A stretch of 64,000 bases of DNA, taken from Stenotrophomonas rhizophila (GTDB taxonomy: Bacteria > Pseudomonadota > Gammaproteobacteria > Xanthomonadales > Xanthomonadaceae). Where the stretch lies: positions 3,626,051-3,690,050 of the forward strand of contig NZ_CP007597.1 in NCBI RefSeq assembly GCF_000661955.1, given 5' to 3'. The notes under the pieces were generated by a model. It had not been told where the DNA came from. It saw only the letters and a list, made by a program, of their open reading frames with translations, and did not search any database. Positions 42,153 to 52,009 of this stretch are shown in pieces. Within the stretch, counting starts at the first letter, position 1; each line of letters begins with the position of its first letter. The position numbers were made by a program, and so were the translations under genes.

Positions 42153-42572
42153 ATGTCGCCCACGTCCGTGCCTGTCCGGAGCCGCCATTGGCTCTGGCCC
42201 CCGATGTTGCTGCTTGGTGTCGTCACGGCCACGTTGGCCTGGTTGTTCATTGCCCTGCTCAGCGGCCGCCAGGCCGGCTGGATGGCGGTGCTGGCGGCGC
42301 TGGATATCGCCTTCATGCTGCGCCTGGGCACCTTCCGCGCCGGGCCGGCCCGGGTGGTGGTGACCCTGCTGGCGACCCTGCTGGTTGCGCTGGCGGCCAA
42401 CTGGGGCATCGCCTCGGCCTACCTGGGCGGCTCGATGGGCCTCAATCCGTGGGATTCAGCGTTGCGCATGGGCCCATTCATGGCCTGGACGCTGCTCGGC
42501 CTGGCCAACGGCGCGGTGGAATGGCTGTGGCTGGGCGTGGCGCTGGTGATCGGGTGGTGGGTGGCGAAGTAG
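42153..42572 (+). CDS. Hypothetical four-helix membrane protein
   Basis: The start at 42153 has AGGAAG upstream and gives 139 residues. Four hydrophobic segments are seen: PMLLLGVVTATLAWLFIALL, GWMAVLAALDIAFMLRLG, VVVTLLATLLVALAANWGIA and EWLWLGVALVIGWWVAK. I do not recognise the family; it resembles small Xanthomonad proteins annotated only as hypothetical. It is divergent from sufT and followed at once by SMAG repeats, so it is probably monocistronic. Confidence 0.75.
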   Translation: MSPTSVPVRSRHWLWPPMLLLGVVTATLAWLFIALLSGRQAGWMAVLAALDIAFMLRLGTFRAGPARVVVTLLATLLVALAANWGIASAYLGGSMGLNPWDSALRMGPFMAWTLLGLANGAVEWLWLGVALVIGWWVAK

Positions 42573-42590
42573 CCGCCCTGCACGCCGTCG

Positions 42591-42684
42591 GTAGTGCCGG
42601 CCGCTGGCCGGCTCTTCATGACCCCCGGACGGAAACGCGTTGGTATTCACGCATCGTGGGGAGCCGGCCAGCGGCCGGCACTAC
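42591..42684. repeat. Inverted pair of SMAG palindromes
   Basis: GTAGTGCCGGCCGCTGGCCG at 42591 faces its complement ending CACTAC at 42684, with 46 bp between. The pair can form a long cruciform and lies between two convergent genes, the membrane protein and pntB, where it may end both transcripts. Confidence 0.88.
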
Positions 42685-42692
42685 CTCTCTGT

Positions 42693-44143
<1,451 letters not shown>

Positions 44144-44147
<4 letters not shown>

Positions 44148-44452
44148 GGCGCCTTCTCCCCGGCGTCGCGCTTGGCGCTGGGCTTGAACATGTCCAGCAT
44201 GCGCTCGGTGACCACGTAGCCACCGGCGGCATTGCCGGCGCCCAGCACCACCGCGATGAAGCCGATGATCTTCTCCAGCGGCGTCTGCGCGTGGCCCAGC
44301 ACCACCATCGCGCCGATCAGCACGATGCCGTGGATGAAGTTGGACCCGGACATCAGGGGGGTATGCAGGATCACCGGCACCCGTGAAATGATCACGTGGC
44401 CGGCGATCGCGGCCAGCATGAAGATGTACAACGCCACGAACCCGTCGCTCAT
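44144..44452 (-). CDS. pntAB: NAD(P) transhydrogenase subunit alpha 2 (membrane part)
   Basis: The 102-residue protein starts MSDGFVALYIFMLAAIAGHV and has three helices, including HGIVLIGAMVVLGHAQTPLEKIIGF. It corresponds to the C-terminal membrane part of E. coli PntA, split off as a separate gene. The stop overlaps the pntB start. The expected upstream partner, the soluble alpha-1 subunit, is not adjacent but 1.6 kb away at 46089-47174. Confidence 0.95.
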
Positions 44453-44587
44453 TGCAGTGTGTCTCCCAGGCGGTGATCCCGTCCCCCCATCATAACCATG
44501 CGCTGAACCGTTCTGCAGGCCGGTCAACCGATGCCGCCCCGGTGCGTTGTCACAGGTACCCCCCTGCGCGAGCGCTACCCTGTGCTG

Positions 44588-45145
44588 GTGAGCCCCACCC
44601 TGCAAACGCTGCCCACCGAGGCCGACCCCGCCCTGCCGGTGTCGCTGGACGCGTTCCTGGCCGGCATCGGGCCGCGCGCGTTCCGCTTCGCCGAGGCCGG
44701 TCTGCGCCAGCGCGACGATGCGCTGGACGCGGTGCAGGACAGCATGCTGCGGATGCTGTCCTACCGCGACAAACCGGCCGCCGACTGGGCGCCGTTGTTC
44801 TGGAGCATCCTGCGCCGCCGGGTGGTCGACCTGCAGCGCCGGCGCGGCTTTCGGCTGCGCTTCTGGCGCAGCAGCGACGAGGCCGGCAGCGAGCACGACA
44901 TCGACTGGGCCGACCACGCCCCCGGTCCGGCACAGGCCCATGAGCAGCGCGAACAGTACGCGCAGCTGGTGCGTGCACTGCGCGAACTCCCCGCCCGCCA
45001 GCGCGAGGCCTTCACCCTGCGCGTGCTGCAGCAACTGGACGGCGCCACTACTGCAGCCGCCATGGGCTGTAGCGAGGGCGCGGTCAAAACCCATCTTTCG
45101 CGCGCCCGGCAGGCGCTGCAGCAGCACCTGGAGATCGCCCTGTGA
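44588..45145 (+). CDS. ECF-type RNA polymerase sigma factor
   Basis: The protein has sigma-70 region 2 (RFAEAGLRQRDDALDAVQDSMLRML; WSILRRRVVDLQRRR) and region 4 with a helix-turn-helix (LPARQREAFTLRVLQQLDGA; CSEGAVKTHLSRARQAL). I use GTG at 44588 (185 residues); a frame from ATG 44531 and a GTG at 44582 are also open, and no strong ribosome-binding site decides. The next gene overlaps its stop (GTGA) and has the layout of an anti-sigma factor. The regulon is unknown; CACAGGTAC upstream at 44551 could be part of an autoregulated promoter. Confidence 0.88.
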   Translation: MSPTLQTLPTEADPALPVSLDAFLAGIGPRAFRFAEAGLRQRDDALDAVQDSMLRMLSYRDKPAADWAPLFWSILRRRVVDLQRRRGFRLRFWRSSDEAGSEHDIDWADHAPGPAQAHEQREQYAQLVRALRELPARQREAFTLRVLQQLDGATTAAAMGCSEGAVKTHLSRARQALQQHLEIAL

Positions 45146-45483
45146 GCCGCCCCGTTACCCCGCCCCTGCACGATGACGCCGCCCTGCACGCCTTGCACGC
45201 GCAGGCCCTGCAGCAGGTGTCGCCGGCCACCCTGGCACGACTGCGCAGTGCCCGCCACGCGGCCGCGCCACGCCGCAGCCGCGCGCATGGCTGGTGGATG
45301 GCCACCGCCTGCTCGGCGGTGGCCGCGCTGGCGTTGGGCTACAGTTTCACCGCCAACCCGCCCAGCACCCCGGCCACGCCCACGCCCACGGTGGCATCGG
45401 CGGTGGATGACAGCAGCGATGTGCTCGACGAGAATCCCGACCTGTACGTGTGGCTGGGCACGACCGACCTGGCAATGGAGTGA
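45142..45483 (+). CDS. Small single-pass membrane protein, candidate anti-sigma factor
   Basis: The 113-residue protein starts at GTG 45142, which overlaps the sigma-factor stop. Its N-terminal ~50 residues are cytosolic and helical (DDAALHALHAQALQQVSPAT). One membrane helix follows (WWMATACSAVAALALGYSF), and the short tail is acidic (SSDVLDENPDLYVWLGTTDL). It lacks a recognisable zinc-binding ASD motif, so anti-sigma activity is inferred only from position, coupling and topology. Confidence 0.75.
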   Translation: MSRPVTPPLHDDAALHALHAQALQQVSPATLARLRSARHAAAPRRSRAHGWWMATACSAVAALALGYSFTANPPSTPATPTPTVASAVDDSSDVLDENPDLYVWLGTTDLAME

Positions 45484-45485
45484 AC

Positions 45486-45911
45486 ATGACACCGCGACTG
45501 ATCCTGGCCTTGGCGCTGCTGTCGACGAGCGCGGCCAGCGGGGCGCAGGCCCCTACCCTGCCCGAGTGGGATCGGCTGACCCCGCAGCAGCGCGAGGCGC
45601 TGATCGCGCCCGTGCGCGACCGCTGGAACGATGCCCCGCCGCCGCAGCGCGAGCGCATGCTGCAGCACGGACAGCGCTGGCAGGGCATGACCCCGGAACA
45701 GCGCGAGCTCGCCCGGCGCGGGCGCCATCGGTTCGAGAACATGAGCCCGGAGCAGCGCGAGCAGGCCCGCGCGCTGTTCGCGCAGATGCGCGAGCTGAGC
45801 CCGGCCCAGCGCGACGCGCTGCGTGAGCGCTGGTCGAAGATGACCCCGGAGCAGCGCCAGGAATGGTTGAAAGCCAACCCGGTGAAGGATCTGCCGCCAC
45901 CGAAGCGGTGA
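45486..45911 (+). CDS. DUF3106 periplasmic protein
   Basis: The 141-residue protein (ATG at 45486, 3 nt after the previous stop) has a signal peptide (LILALALLSTSAASGAQA) and four Pro-Gln-Arg repeats (LTPQQREAL, MTPEQRELAR, MSPEQREQAR, MTPEQRQEWL), the hallmark of DUF3106. Such proteins accompany ECF sigma operons in Xanthomonads. The repeats resemble Spy/CpxP-type helical chaperone segments, so envelope stress sensing is a guess. It ends the sigma cassette. Confidence 0.85.
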   Translation: MTPRLILALALLSTSAASGAQAPTLPEWDRLTPQQREALIAPVRDRWNDAPPPQRERMLQHGQRWQGMTPEQRELARRGRHRFENMSPEQREQARALFAQMRELSPAQRDALRERWSKMTPEQRQEWLKANPVKDLPPPKR

Positions 45912-45948
45912 TGTCCCGGGCGGCGGCGTTGCGGTGCTGCCGGGTGGT

Positions 45949-46083
45949 GCAGCCACCCATGGGGTGGCTCTACCGGACGCGAGGTAGAGCCACCCCATGG
46001 GTGGCTGCACAACATCAACCCCTCGTGGCATCCCGGGGCGCAGACGGTTTCCCGCCGGGTAGAGCCACCCCATGGGTGGCTGC
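45949..46083. repeat. Three copies of a GTAG-type palindrome
   Basis: GTAGAGCCACCCCATGGGTG with GCTGC occurs at 45984-46008 and 46059-46083, and inverted at 45949-45973. The core CCACCCCATGGGTGG is self-complementary. The cluster lies between the convergent DUF3106 gene and pntAA. Confidence 0.85.
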
Positions 46084-46088
46084 CTGGA

Positions 46089-47174
46089 TCAAGCGGCGGC
46101 CACCCAGCGGGTTTTCGCCAGCAGCTCGTCGTCCCAATCGAAGGCGATCGCCCCGTCCTTGAGGAACAGCGCCACGAAGTTGTACAGGTTGCGCGCGTAC
46201 ATCTCGCTGGCGTGCACCGCGCCGCGGCTAGCCAGGTCGAGCGGGCCGTCCACGGTGACCCCGTCCAGCGCGATGGTTTCACCCGGGCGGGTGGCCTCGC
46301 AGTTGCCGCCGGTTTCGGCGGCCAGGTCCACGATCACGCTGCCCGGCTTCATGCCCTGCACCATCGCGGTACTGACGATCTTCGGCGCCGGTCGGCCCGG
46401 CACGGCCGCAGTGCAGATCACCACGTCCACCAGGCGCAGGTGCTCGCCCAGCCGGCGCTGCTGCTCGGCGCGTTCTTCGTCGGTCAGCGGCCGCGCATAG
46501 CCGCCCTCGCCCACGGCACTGACGCCCAGGTCGAGGAACTTGCCGCCCAGCGATTCGATCTGCTCGCGGGTTTCCGGCCGTACATCGAAGCCTTCCACCT
46601 GCGCGCCCAGCCGGCGTGCGGTGGCGATGGCCTGCAGGCCGGCCACGCCGGCGCCCACCACCAGCACCCGCGACGGGCGGATGGTGCCGGCGGCGGTGGT
46701 CAACATCGGGAAGAAACGCGGCGCCAGCTGCGCGGCAATCAACGTGGCCTTGTAGCCGGCCATGCCGGCCTGCGAGCTCAGCACATCCATCGACTGCGCA
46801 CGGGTGGTACGCGGCAGGCGCTCCAGCGGAAAGGCCTGCAGCCCGCGCGACTGGATCAGGCCGGCGCGTTCGGCGTCGGCCTGCGGGTGCAGCATGCCGA
46901 CCAGGCTGGCGCCGGGTTTGAGCTGGCCCAACCGTGCATTGTCCGGTGGCTGCACGCACAGCACGATGTCGGCCGCGCCCAGCCGCGTGTCATCGGCCGG
47001 ATGCGCGCCGACGTCGACGTACGCCTGATCGGGAAAACCGGCGGCTTGGCCGGCCCCGGGTTCGAACCACACGGTCGCGCCCAGCGCGGCCAGCTTGCGT
47101 GCCGTTTCCGGCGTCATCGCCACGCGCCGTTCCCCTGGCGCGCGTTCGGATACCACCAACACCTCGACAGCCAT
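46089..47174 (-). CDS. pntAA: NAD(P) transhydrogenase subunit alpha 1 (NAD-binding part)
   Basis: The 361-residue soluble subunit binds NAD(H). It starts MAVEVLVVSERAPGERRVAMTPE. Seen motifs include the alanine dehydrogenase/PNT N-terminal region, VLVVGAGVAGLQAIATARRLGA (dinucleotide fold), EGFDVRPETREQIESLGGKF and the late block MVQGMKPGSVIVDLAAETGG. In other bacteria pntAA-pntAB-pntB are contiguous; here an opposite-strand sigma cassette and REP cluster lie between pntAA and pntAB. Confidence 0.97.
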   Translation of the reverse strand: MAVEVLVVSERAPGERRVAMTPETARKLAALGATVWFEPGAGQAAGFPDQAYVDVGAHPADDTRLGAADIVLCVQPPDNARLGQLKPGASLVGMLHPQADAERAGLIQSRGLQAFPLERLPRTTRAQSMDVLSSQAGMAGYKATLIAAQLAPRFFPMLTTAAGTIRPSRVLVVGAGVAGLQAIATARRLGAQVEGFDVRPETREQIESLGGKFLDLGVSAVGEGGYARPLTDEERAEQQRRLGEHLRLVDVVICTAAVPGRPAPKIVSTAMVQGMKPGSVIVDLAAETGGNCEATRPGETIALDGVTVDGPLDLASRGAVHASEMYARNLYNFVALFLKDGAIAFDWDDELLAKTRWVAAA

Positions 47175-47286
47175 GCGTGTCCCCGACGATCAGCAGAGTG
47201 TGGGGGGATCGTAACCTACCGGTTCGGTTTGAGTAGAAACCATGCGGCGGTGGGGCAGGCGTGGCCGGGCAGAACCCGGCGCTGCC

Positions 47287-49599
47287 TCAGTGAACGGTGG
47301 CGTTCTTGTTGTCCAGCCGGTCGATCACGCCCTGCATGGCGCTGTCGAAGGCGCCATCGTCGATGTGCGCGCGCAGGCGGCCCAGCCGCACCATCACCGC
47401 CAGTTCTTCCGGCGAGGCCACGCAGAAGCGCACGCCACGGCGGTTGACGAACAGCAGGCGCTGGGAAATCGGGCTCACCCAGGACAGCTTGCCGGCCTGC
47501 ACCTTGCCGTCCTTGTCGACGAAATCCAGCCAGCTGCCAATCTCCAGGCCGCGGAAGCGGTCGGCGTCGGCGTTGTCGAAATCGGTCACGTCGACCTTGC
47601 CGCCCAGCTCCACCGCCGCGCTTTCCTGCACGGGCGGGGTGGGCAGCGCCACCTGGGGCAGTTCGGGCAGCGCGCGCTCCAGTTCCGGGCGTGATTCGGC
47701 AATGGCCTGCAGCGTGTCATGCAGGGCGTCGATCGCCCCCGTGGCGGCATCGGCGTGCACGCCCACGCTGGCAAACACCTTGCGCAATGCCGGGTGCCAG
47801 GCCTGCAGCCATGGCTTGCCGACGATCTGCCGGCGCGCCTCGGCCACTTCTTCCAGGATGCCGTCGGCCAAGGCCAGCGCCTCGCCCACCGACGCCCCGT
47901 CTTCGCCTTCGCGCAGCACGGTCAGGGTGAGGTGGTGTTGCCAGGGCTGGCGCAGGAATTCGGCAATCGCCTGCGGCAGGGTCACATCGGCAATGCGCCG
48001 GTCCAGCTCGGCGGCCGAGCGGCCACGCGCCATCTCCAGCTTTTCCTGGCCGCGCTGGGTTTCAGCCGCGCGGCGCTCGGCGATTTCGATACGGCGCCGG
48101 TGCTGGGCCAGGAAATCGCGGAATTCTTCTTCCAGGGTCAGGAAGATCGCCAGGTTCTCGTTGAACTCGGCCACCAGGCGCTCGATGATTTCCTCGACCT
48201 TGCCCATCAGCACGCGCTCGGCCTGGCTCTCGCCGGTGTTGCCTTCGCAGGCCTCGGCCAGCGAGTTGAGCAGCTTGCGCGCCGGATGGGTCTTCTGCAC
48301 GAACATGCGGCGGTCGAGCATGGCGACCTTGACGAAGGGCACCACCAGCCGCCCGATCAGCTCGCGCGAGCGGCCTTCCAGGTCGCGCTCATCGAGCATC
48401 ACGTCAAACAGCATGCCCACCAGGTCGATCGCATCTTCGTCCTGCGGGTCCAGCCGCGCCTGCGACGGGTCCACGCCAAGCCGGGTGGCGCCCGACAGCA
48501 CTTCACTCTTGAGACGCTGGGCCAGCGATTCGCCGTCTTCGCCGATGGCCGCGCGCAGGGTGGCACTCGGCGTGGCCTGCAGCAGCGACAGCACCGACAT
48601 CATTTCGCGCTGGCTCAGCGGACGCTGCTGACCCACGGCCACGCTGGCCGCCGAGGTTGCGTCTTCGCGCACGTGCCGGGTCTGCTGCAGCAGCTCGTGC
48701 AGCGCTTCCAGCAGCATGCCCTGGTTGCCACTGAGGGTCTCGCCCGCCTCGGCTGCGGCAGCCTGACTGGCGCCGGCCGATTGCATCCGTCCGCGGCTTT
48801 CGGCCCAGCGATCGGCAAACCGCCGGGCCCACGCTGGCGCGGCGGCATCGTCATTGCCGACCTGGCCGTCCTGGTCCAGCGCATCGACCAGGGCCTCCAG
48901 TTCGTGCCGCGGGCTCGGCGGCCGGGGCGCCGGGCGCCGGGGCGCGGCCATCTGCGGCATCACGCCGGCGGCAGCAAGCTGCTCGTCCAGCGCTTCGTAA
49001 CGCTTGCCGATGGGCGCGTGCAGATCGCGCTCGCACAACTTGATCAGGACCAGCCGCACCTCCGGGGCCAGTTCACAATCGGCAAAGGCCTCATGGATGG
49101 CCACGCCGATGTGCTCGGGGCTGATCGGATTGCTGTCGGCGTTCAGTTCCAGGCCGCCGGCGATCCAGCCCAGGCGGCGGTCCAGCCGCGCCAGCACCGG
49201 CTTCCAGTCGCGCAGCAGCACGGTGGCGAAGTTGCGCACCGCCAGCCGCGACTCCAGCACATGCTCGGGCACCAGGCTGAGACCGTCTTCGATCTGCCCG
49301 GCCAGGGTGGCCTCGGCCGACAGCGGCTGACCGCGCTCCAGCGCCTCCCAGGCCTGCGTCAGGTGGGTACGGAAGCCGGCCACGATGTCCTCGCGACGGC
49401 GGCGCAGTTCACGCATGCCATCCAGGAACAGCAGTTGCGACGCGCCGGCGGTGCCGGCACGGTCGAACAGAACGTCGTCAAAGCGGGCCAGCACGGTCGC
49501 GAACGACTCGGTCAGCGCGGGCAGCGCTCCCTCGCGGGCAAGCTTCAACAGTGCCGGGTGATGACCCGGCTGCCCCAATGCATTGGGCGTGGCGATCAT
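47287..49599 (-). CDS. DUF1631 family protein
   Basis: The start MIATPNALGQPGHHPALLKL at 49599, with a GGGGAG site upstream, gives 770 residues. The helical N-terminal and central parts match DUF1631 (FATVLARFDDVLFDRAGTAG; LDPQDEDAIDLVGMLFDVML; NSLAEACEGNTGESQAERVL). The C-terminal ~100 residues are beta-rich (SWLDFVDKDGKVQAGKLSWV; SQRLLFVNRRGVRFCV), like a PilZ-type domain, though I do not see the RxxxR c-di-GMP motif. Older annotations call this family thymidine phosphorylase, without support from the sequence. Function unknown. Confidence 0.88.
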   Translation of the reverse strand: MIATPNALGQPGHHPALLKLAREGALPALTESFATVLARFDDVLFDRAGTAGASQLLFLDGMRELRRRREDIVAGFRTHLTQAWEALERGQPLSAEATLAGQIEDGLSLVPEHVLESRLAVRNFATVLLRDWKPVLARLDRRLGWIAGGLELNADSNPISPEHIGVAIHEAFADCELAPEVRLVLIKLCERDLHAPIGKRYEALDEQLAAAGVMPQMAAPRRPAPRPPSPRHELEALVDALDQDGQVGNDDAAAPAWARRFADRWAESRGRMQSAGASQAAAAEAGETLSGNQGMLLEALHELLQQTRHVREDATSAASVAVGQQRPLSQREMMSVLSLLQATPSATLRAAIGEDGESLAQRLKSEVLSGATRLGVDPSQARLDPQDEDAIDLVGMLFDVMLDERDLEGRSRELIGRLVVPFVKVAMLDRRMFVQKTHPARKLLNSLAEACEGNTGESQAERVLMGKVEEIIERLVAEFNENLAIFLTLEEEFRDFLAQHRRRIEIAERRAAETQRGQEKLEMARGRSAAELDRRIADVTLPQAIAEFLRQPWQHHLTLTVLREGEDGASVGEALALADGILEEVAEARRQIVGKPWLQAWHPALRKVFASVGVHADAATGAIDALHDTLQAIAESRPELERALPELPQVALPTPPVQESAAVELGGKVDVTDFDNADADRFRGLEIGSWLDFVDKDGKVQAGKLSWVSPISQRLLFVNRRGVRFCVASPEELAVMVRLGRLRAHIDDGAFDSAMQGVIDRLDNKNATVH

Positions 49600-49930
49600 G
49601 CGAAAAGGCTCCCCACCTTCGCAGGCACAGAATGCAGCATGGAAACAACAGATACCGGTGCCCCCCAGGCACCCGCGTCCGGATGGTAGGTCGCCCCACC
49701 GGTCAGGGACAGTGAAACAGTCCGCACTTTGAACCTCACGACCGGGGTACCGGCAGGCCTTGTATCGTACGGCCAGCGTCGGCGGGAAGCGAGTACAGCC
49801 ACGTGAAGCAATGCCATTGATTAGGTGATGTTCATCACGCTTTGTCGCAAATCGATCGGAGATCGCCGCTGGGCGCGTCACAAACTGCCGCGACTATACT
49901 GGGCGCACCGTGAAAACTGATCGAGTGAAC
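49600..49930. promoter_or_regulatory. 331-bp divergent promoter region
   Basis: The region separates the DUF1631 gene from the nitroreductase gene. TATACT at 49895-49900 is a good minus-10 candidate for the plus-strand gene, about 30 bp before its start, but no clear minus-35 is seen. No gene or repeat is recognised. Confidence 0.45.
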
Positions 49931-50506
49931 ATGTCCGAATCCCCTGCGCTGCAAGCCCTGGACGCCCGCCGCTCGGTGCCCGCCAAGCAGCTTGGCGAGC
50001 CCGGCCCGGACCCGGACACCCTGCTGCGGATGCTGGCATCGGCGGTGCGCGTGCCTGACCACGGCAAGCTGGTGCCGTACCGCTTCCTGCGCATCGCCGG
50101 CGATGCACGTCACAGTCTGGGCGCGTTCCTGGCCGAGCGCAGCCAGCAGCGTGACCCGCAGGTGGCGCAGGCCCAGCTGGACAAGGACCGCCAGCGGTTC
50201 TCGCATGCGCCGGTGATCATCACCGTGGTGGCCAGCCCGCGCCCCAACCCCAAAGTGCCCGAGCAGGAACAGCTGATGACCGCCGGCTGCGTCTGCTTTG
50301 CCCTGCTGCAGGCCGCGCAGGCGCTGGGCTTCGGCGCGCAGTGGCTGACCGCCTGGATGGCCTTCGACCCGGCCGTCCATGCCCACCTGGGCCTGGCCGA
50401 GGGCGAGCGCATCGCCGGGTTCATCCATATCGGCACCCCGAAGACCGCGGCCCCCGAGCGCGACCGCCCCGACCCCGCCGCGCTGCTGCAGGACTGGGTG
50501 GGCTGA
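49931..50506 (+). CDS. Nitroreductase family protein
   Basis: This 191-residue FMN-dependent oxidoreductase resembles the YdjA-type branch. It begins MSESPALQALDARRSVPAKQ, with the FMN-contacting RRSVPAK near the N-terminus. VRVPDHGKLVPYRFLRIAG and the late GFIHIGTPKTAAPERDRPDP blocks are typical. A GTG seven codons upstream is an alternative start. The next gene starts 1 nt after its stop, beginning a tightly spaced run of four plus-strand genes. Confidence 0.92.
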   Translation: MSESPALQALDARRSVPAKQLGEPGPDPDTLLRMLASAVRVPDHGKLVPYRFLRIAGDARHSLGAFLAERSQQRDPQVAQAQLDKDRQRFSHAPVIITVVASPRPNPKVPEQEQLMTAGCVCFALLQAAQALGFGAQWLTAWMAFDPAVHAHLGLAEGERIAGFIHIGTPKTAAPERDRPDPAALLQDWVG

Positions 50507-50507
50507 G

Positions 50508-51461
50508 ATGGCCGAGTTGTCTGTCGCGCCCCCCGCGCCGCGCCCACCGCTGTACCTGGTCGATGCCAGCCTGTACGTGTTCCGCGCGTGGCATTCGATG
50601 CCCGATGAATTCCAGGACCAACAGGGCTGGCCGACCAACGCGGTGCACGGGTTTGCCCGCTTCCTGCTGGACCTGATCGAGCGCGAGCGCCCGCGGCATA
50701 TCGCCATTGCCTTCGACGAGGCCCTGGACAGCTGCTTCCGGCACCGGCTGTACGCCGCCTACAAGGCCAACCGCGATCCCGCCCCGGACGCGCTGCGCCG
50801 TCAGTTCGCCCACTGCAAGGCCCTGTGCATGGCGCTGGGGCTGGCGGTGCTGGCCCACCACGAGTACGAGGCCGACGACCTGATCGGCAGCGCCCTGCAC
50901 GCACGCCGCGACGCCGGCATGCGCGGGGTGATCATCTCGGCTGACAAGGACCTGTCGCAGCTGCTGTACGAACACGACGAACAGTGGGACTACGCACGCA
51001 ACCAGCGCTGGGGCATGGCCGGGGTCAAGGCCCGCCACGGCGTGCATGCGCACCAGATCGCCGATTACCTGGCGCTGTGCGGCGATGCGGTGGACAACAT
51101 TCCCGGTGTCACCGGGGTGGGCGCCAAGTCGGCCGCGGTGCTGCTGGCCCACTTCGGCAGCATGGACGTGCTGTACGAACGCCTGGACGAAGTGCCGTTC
51201 CTGCGCCTGCGCGGCGCGGCGCAGATGGCGGTGCGGCTGCGCGAACAACGCGAGCACGCGCTGCTGTGGCGGCAGCTGACCACCATCGCGCTGGACGCGC
51301 CGCTGGACTGCGCCGATGCCGATTTCCGCCGCGGCAGCGCCGACCCGCAGATGCTGCAGGGCCTGTGCGATGCGCTGCGGTTTGGCCCGTTGACCCGGCG
51401 CCGGCTGTTCAGCGCCGCCGGCCTGCCCGATTCCCCCTCCATTGCCAGCGAGTTCGCATGA
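50508..51461 (+). CDS. 5'-3' exonuclease (flap endonuclease-like, Xni/PolA N-domain family)
   Basis: The 317-residue protein (ATG at 50508) matches the free-standing 5' nuclease family. Acidic metal-binding motifs are LYLVDASLYVFRAW, IAIAFDEALDSCFRHRLYAAYKANR, YEADDLIGSA, IISADKDLSQLL and YLALCGDAVDNIPGVTGVGAKSAAVLL (the helix-hairpin-helix DNA-binding loop). It is larger than E. coli ExoIX (251 residues). It may process flaps or RNA primers. Its stop overlaps the NUDIX gene start (ATGA). Confidence 0.93.
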   Translation: MAELSVAPPAPRPPLYLVDASLYVFRAWHSMPDEFQDQQGWPTNAVHGFARFLLDLIERERPRHIAIAFDEALDSCFRHRLYAAYKANRDPAPDALRRQFAHCKALCMALGLAVLAHHEYEADDLIGSALHARRDAGMRGVIISADKDLSQLLYEHDEQWDYARNQRWGMAGVKARHGVHAHQIADYLALCGDAVDNIPGVTGVGAKSAAVLLAHFGSMDVLYERLDEVPFLRLRGAAQMAVRLREQREHALLWRQLTTIALDAPLDCADADFRRGSADPQMLQGLCDALRFGPLTRRRLFSAAGLPDSPSIASEFA

Positions 51462-52009
51462 GCCCCAACACGCAACCCCCGAAGGTCGTCTACGAAGGCA
51501 AGTACCAGCGCATGGTGGTGCGCGGCACGTGGGAATACAGCGAGCGCACCCATGCCGGTGGCCTGGCCGCGATCATCATCGCGGTCACCCCGGAGGACAA
51601 CGTGCTGTTCGTCGAGCAGTTCCGGGTGCCGCTGCAGGCCAACACCATCGAGATGCCGGCCGGGCTGGTGGGCGATATCGATGCCGGTGAGTCGATCGAA
51701 ATGTCGGCGGTGCGCGAGCTGGAAGAAGAAACCGGCTGGACCGCCGACCACGCCGAGGTGTTGATGATCGGCCCCACCTCGTCGGGTGCCAGCAGCGAGA
51801 AGATCGCCTTCGTGCGCGCCACCGGCCTGCGCAAGGTGGGCGATGGCGGCGGCGATGCCAGCGAGAACATCACCGTGCACGAAGTGCCGCGCGCACGTGC
51901 GGCGGCGTGGCTGGTGGAGAAGATCGGCCAGGGCTACGAGCTGGACGCCAAGCTGTGGGCCGGGCTGTGGATGATCGAGCACCATCTGGACGGCACCCCG
52001 CGTGGCTGA
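51458..52009 (+). CDS. NUDIX hydrolase (ADP-ribose pyrophosphatase-like)
   Basis: The 183-residue protein has a complete Nudix box, running GLVGDIDAGESIEMSAVREL then EEETGW (G-x5-E-x7-REUxEExGU). The upstream strands (AAIIIAVTPEDNVLFVEQFR; QANTIEMPAGLVG) resemble NudF-type ADP-ribose pyrophosphatases. The start at 51458 overlaps the exonuclease stop and its end overlaps the next gene by 8 nt. Substrate is predicted only by similarity of layout. Confidence 0.92.
   Translation: MSPNTQPPKVVYEGKYQRMVVRGTWEYSERTHAGGLAAIIIAVTPEDNVLFVEQFRVPLQANTIEMPAGLVGDIDAGESIEMSAVRELEEETGWTADHAEVLMIGPTSSGASSEKIAFVRATGLRKVGDGGGDASENITVHEVPRARAAAWLVEKIGQGYELDAKLWAGLWMIEHHLDGTPRG

Noticed and set aside
44531..44587. 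ATG start for the ECF sigma factor at 44531
   Set aside because: The extra 19 residues are Arg/Pro-rich and likely overlap the promoter; not fully excluded, so it is noted as an alternative.
47719..49689. Plus-strand frame of 656 codons opposite the DUF1631 gene
   Set aside because: Shadow frame with Gln/His/Arg-rich translation; the minus-strand frame has a good start, ribosome-binding site and family similarity.
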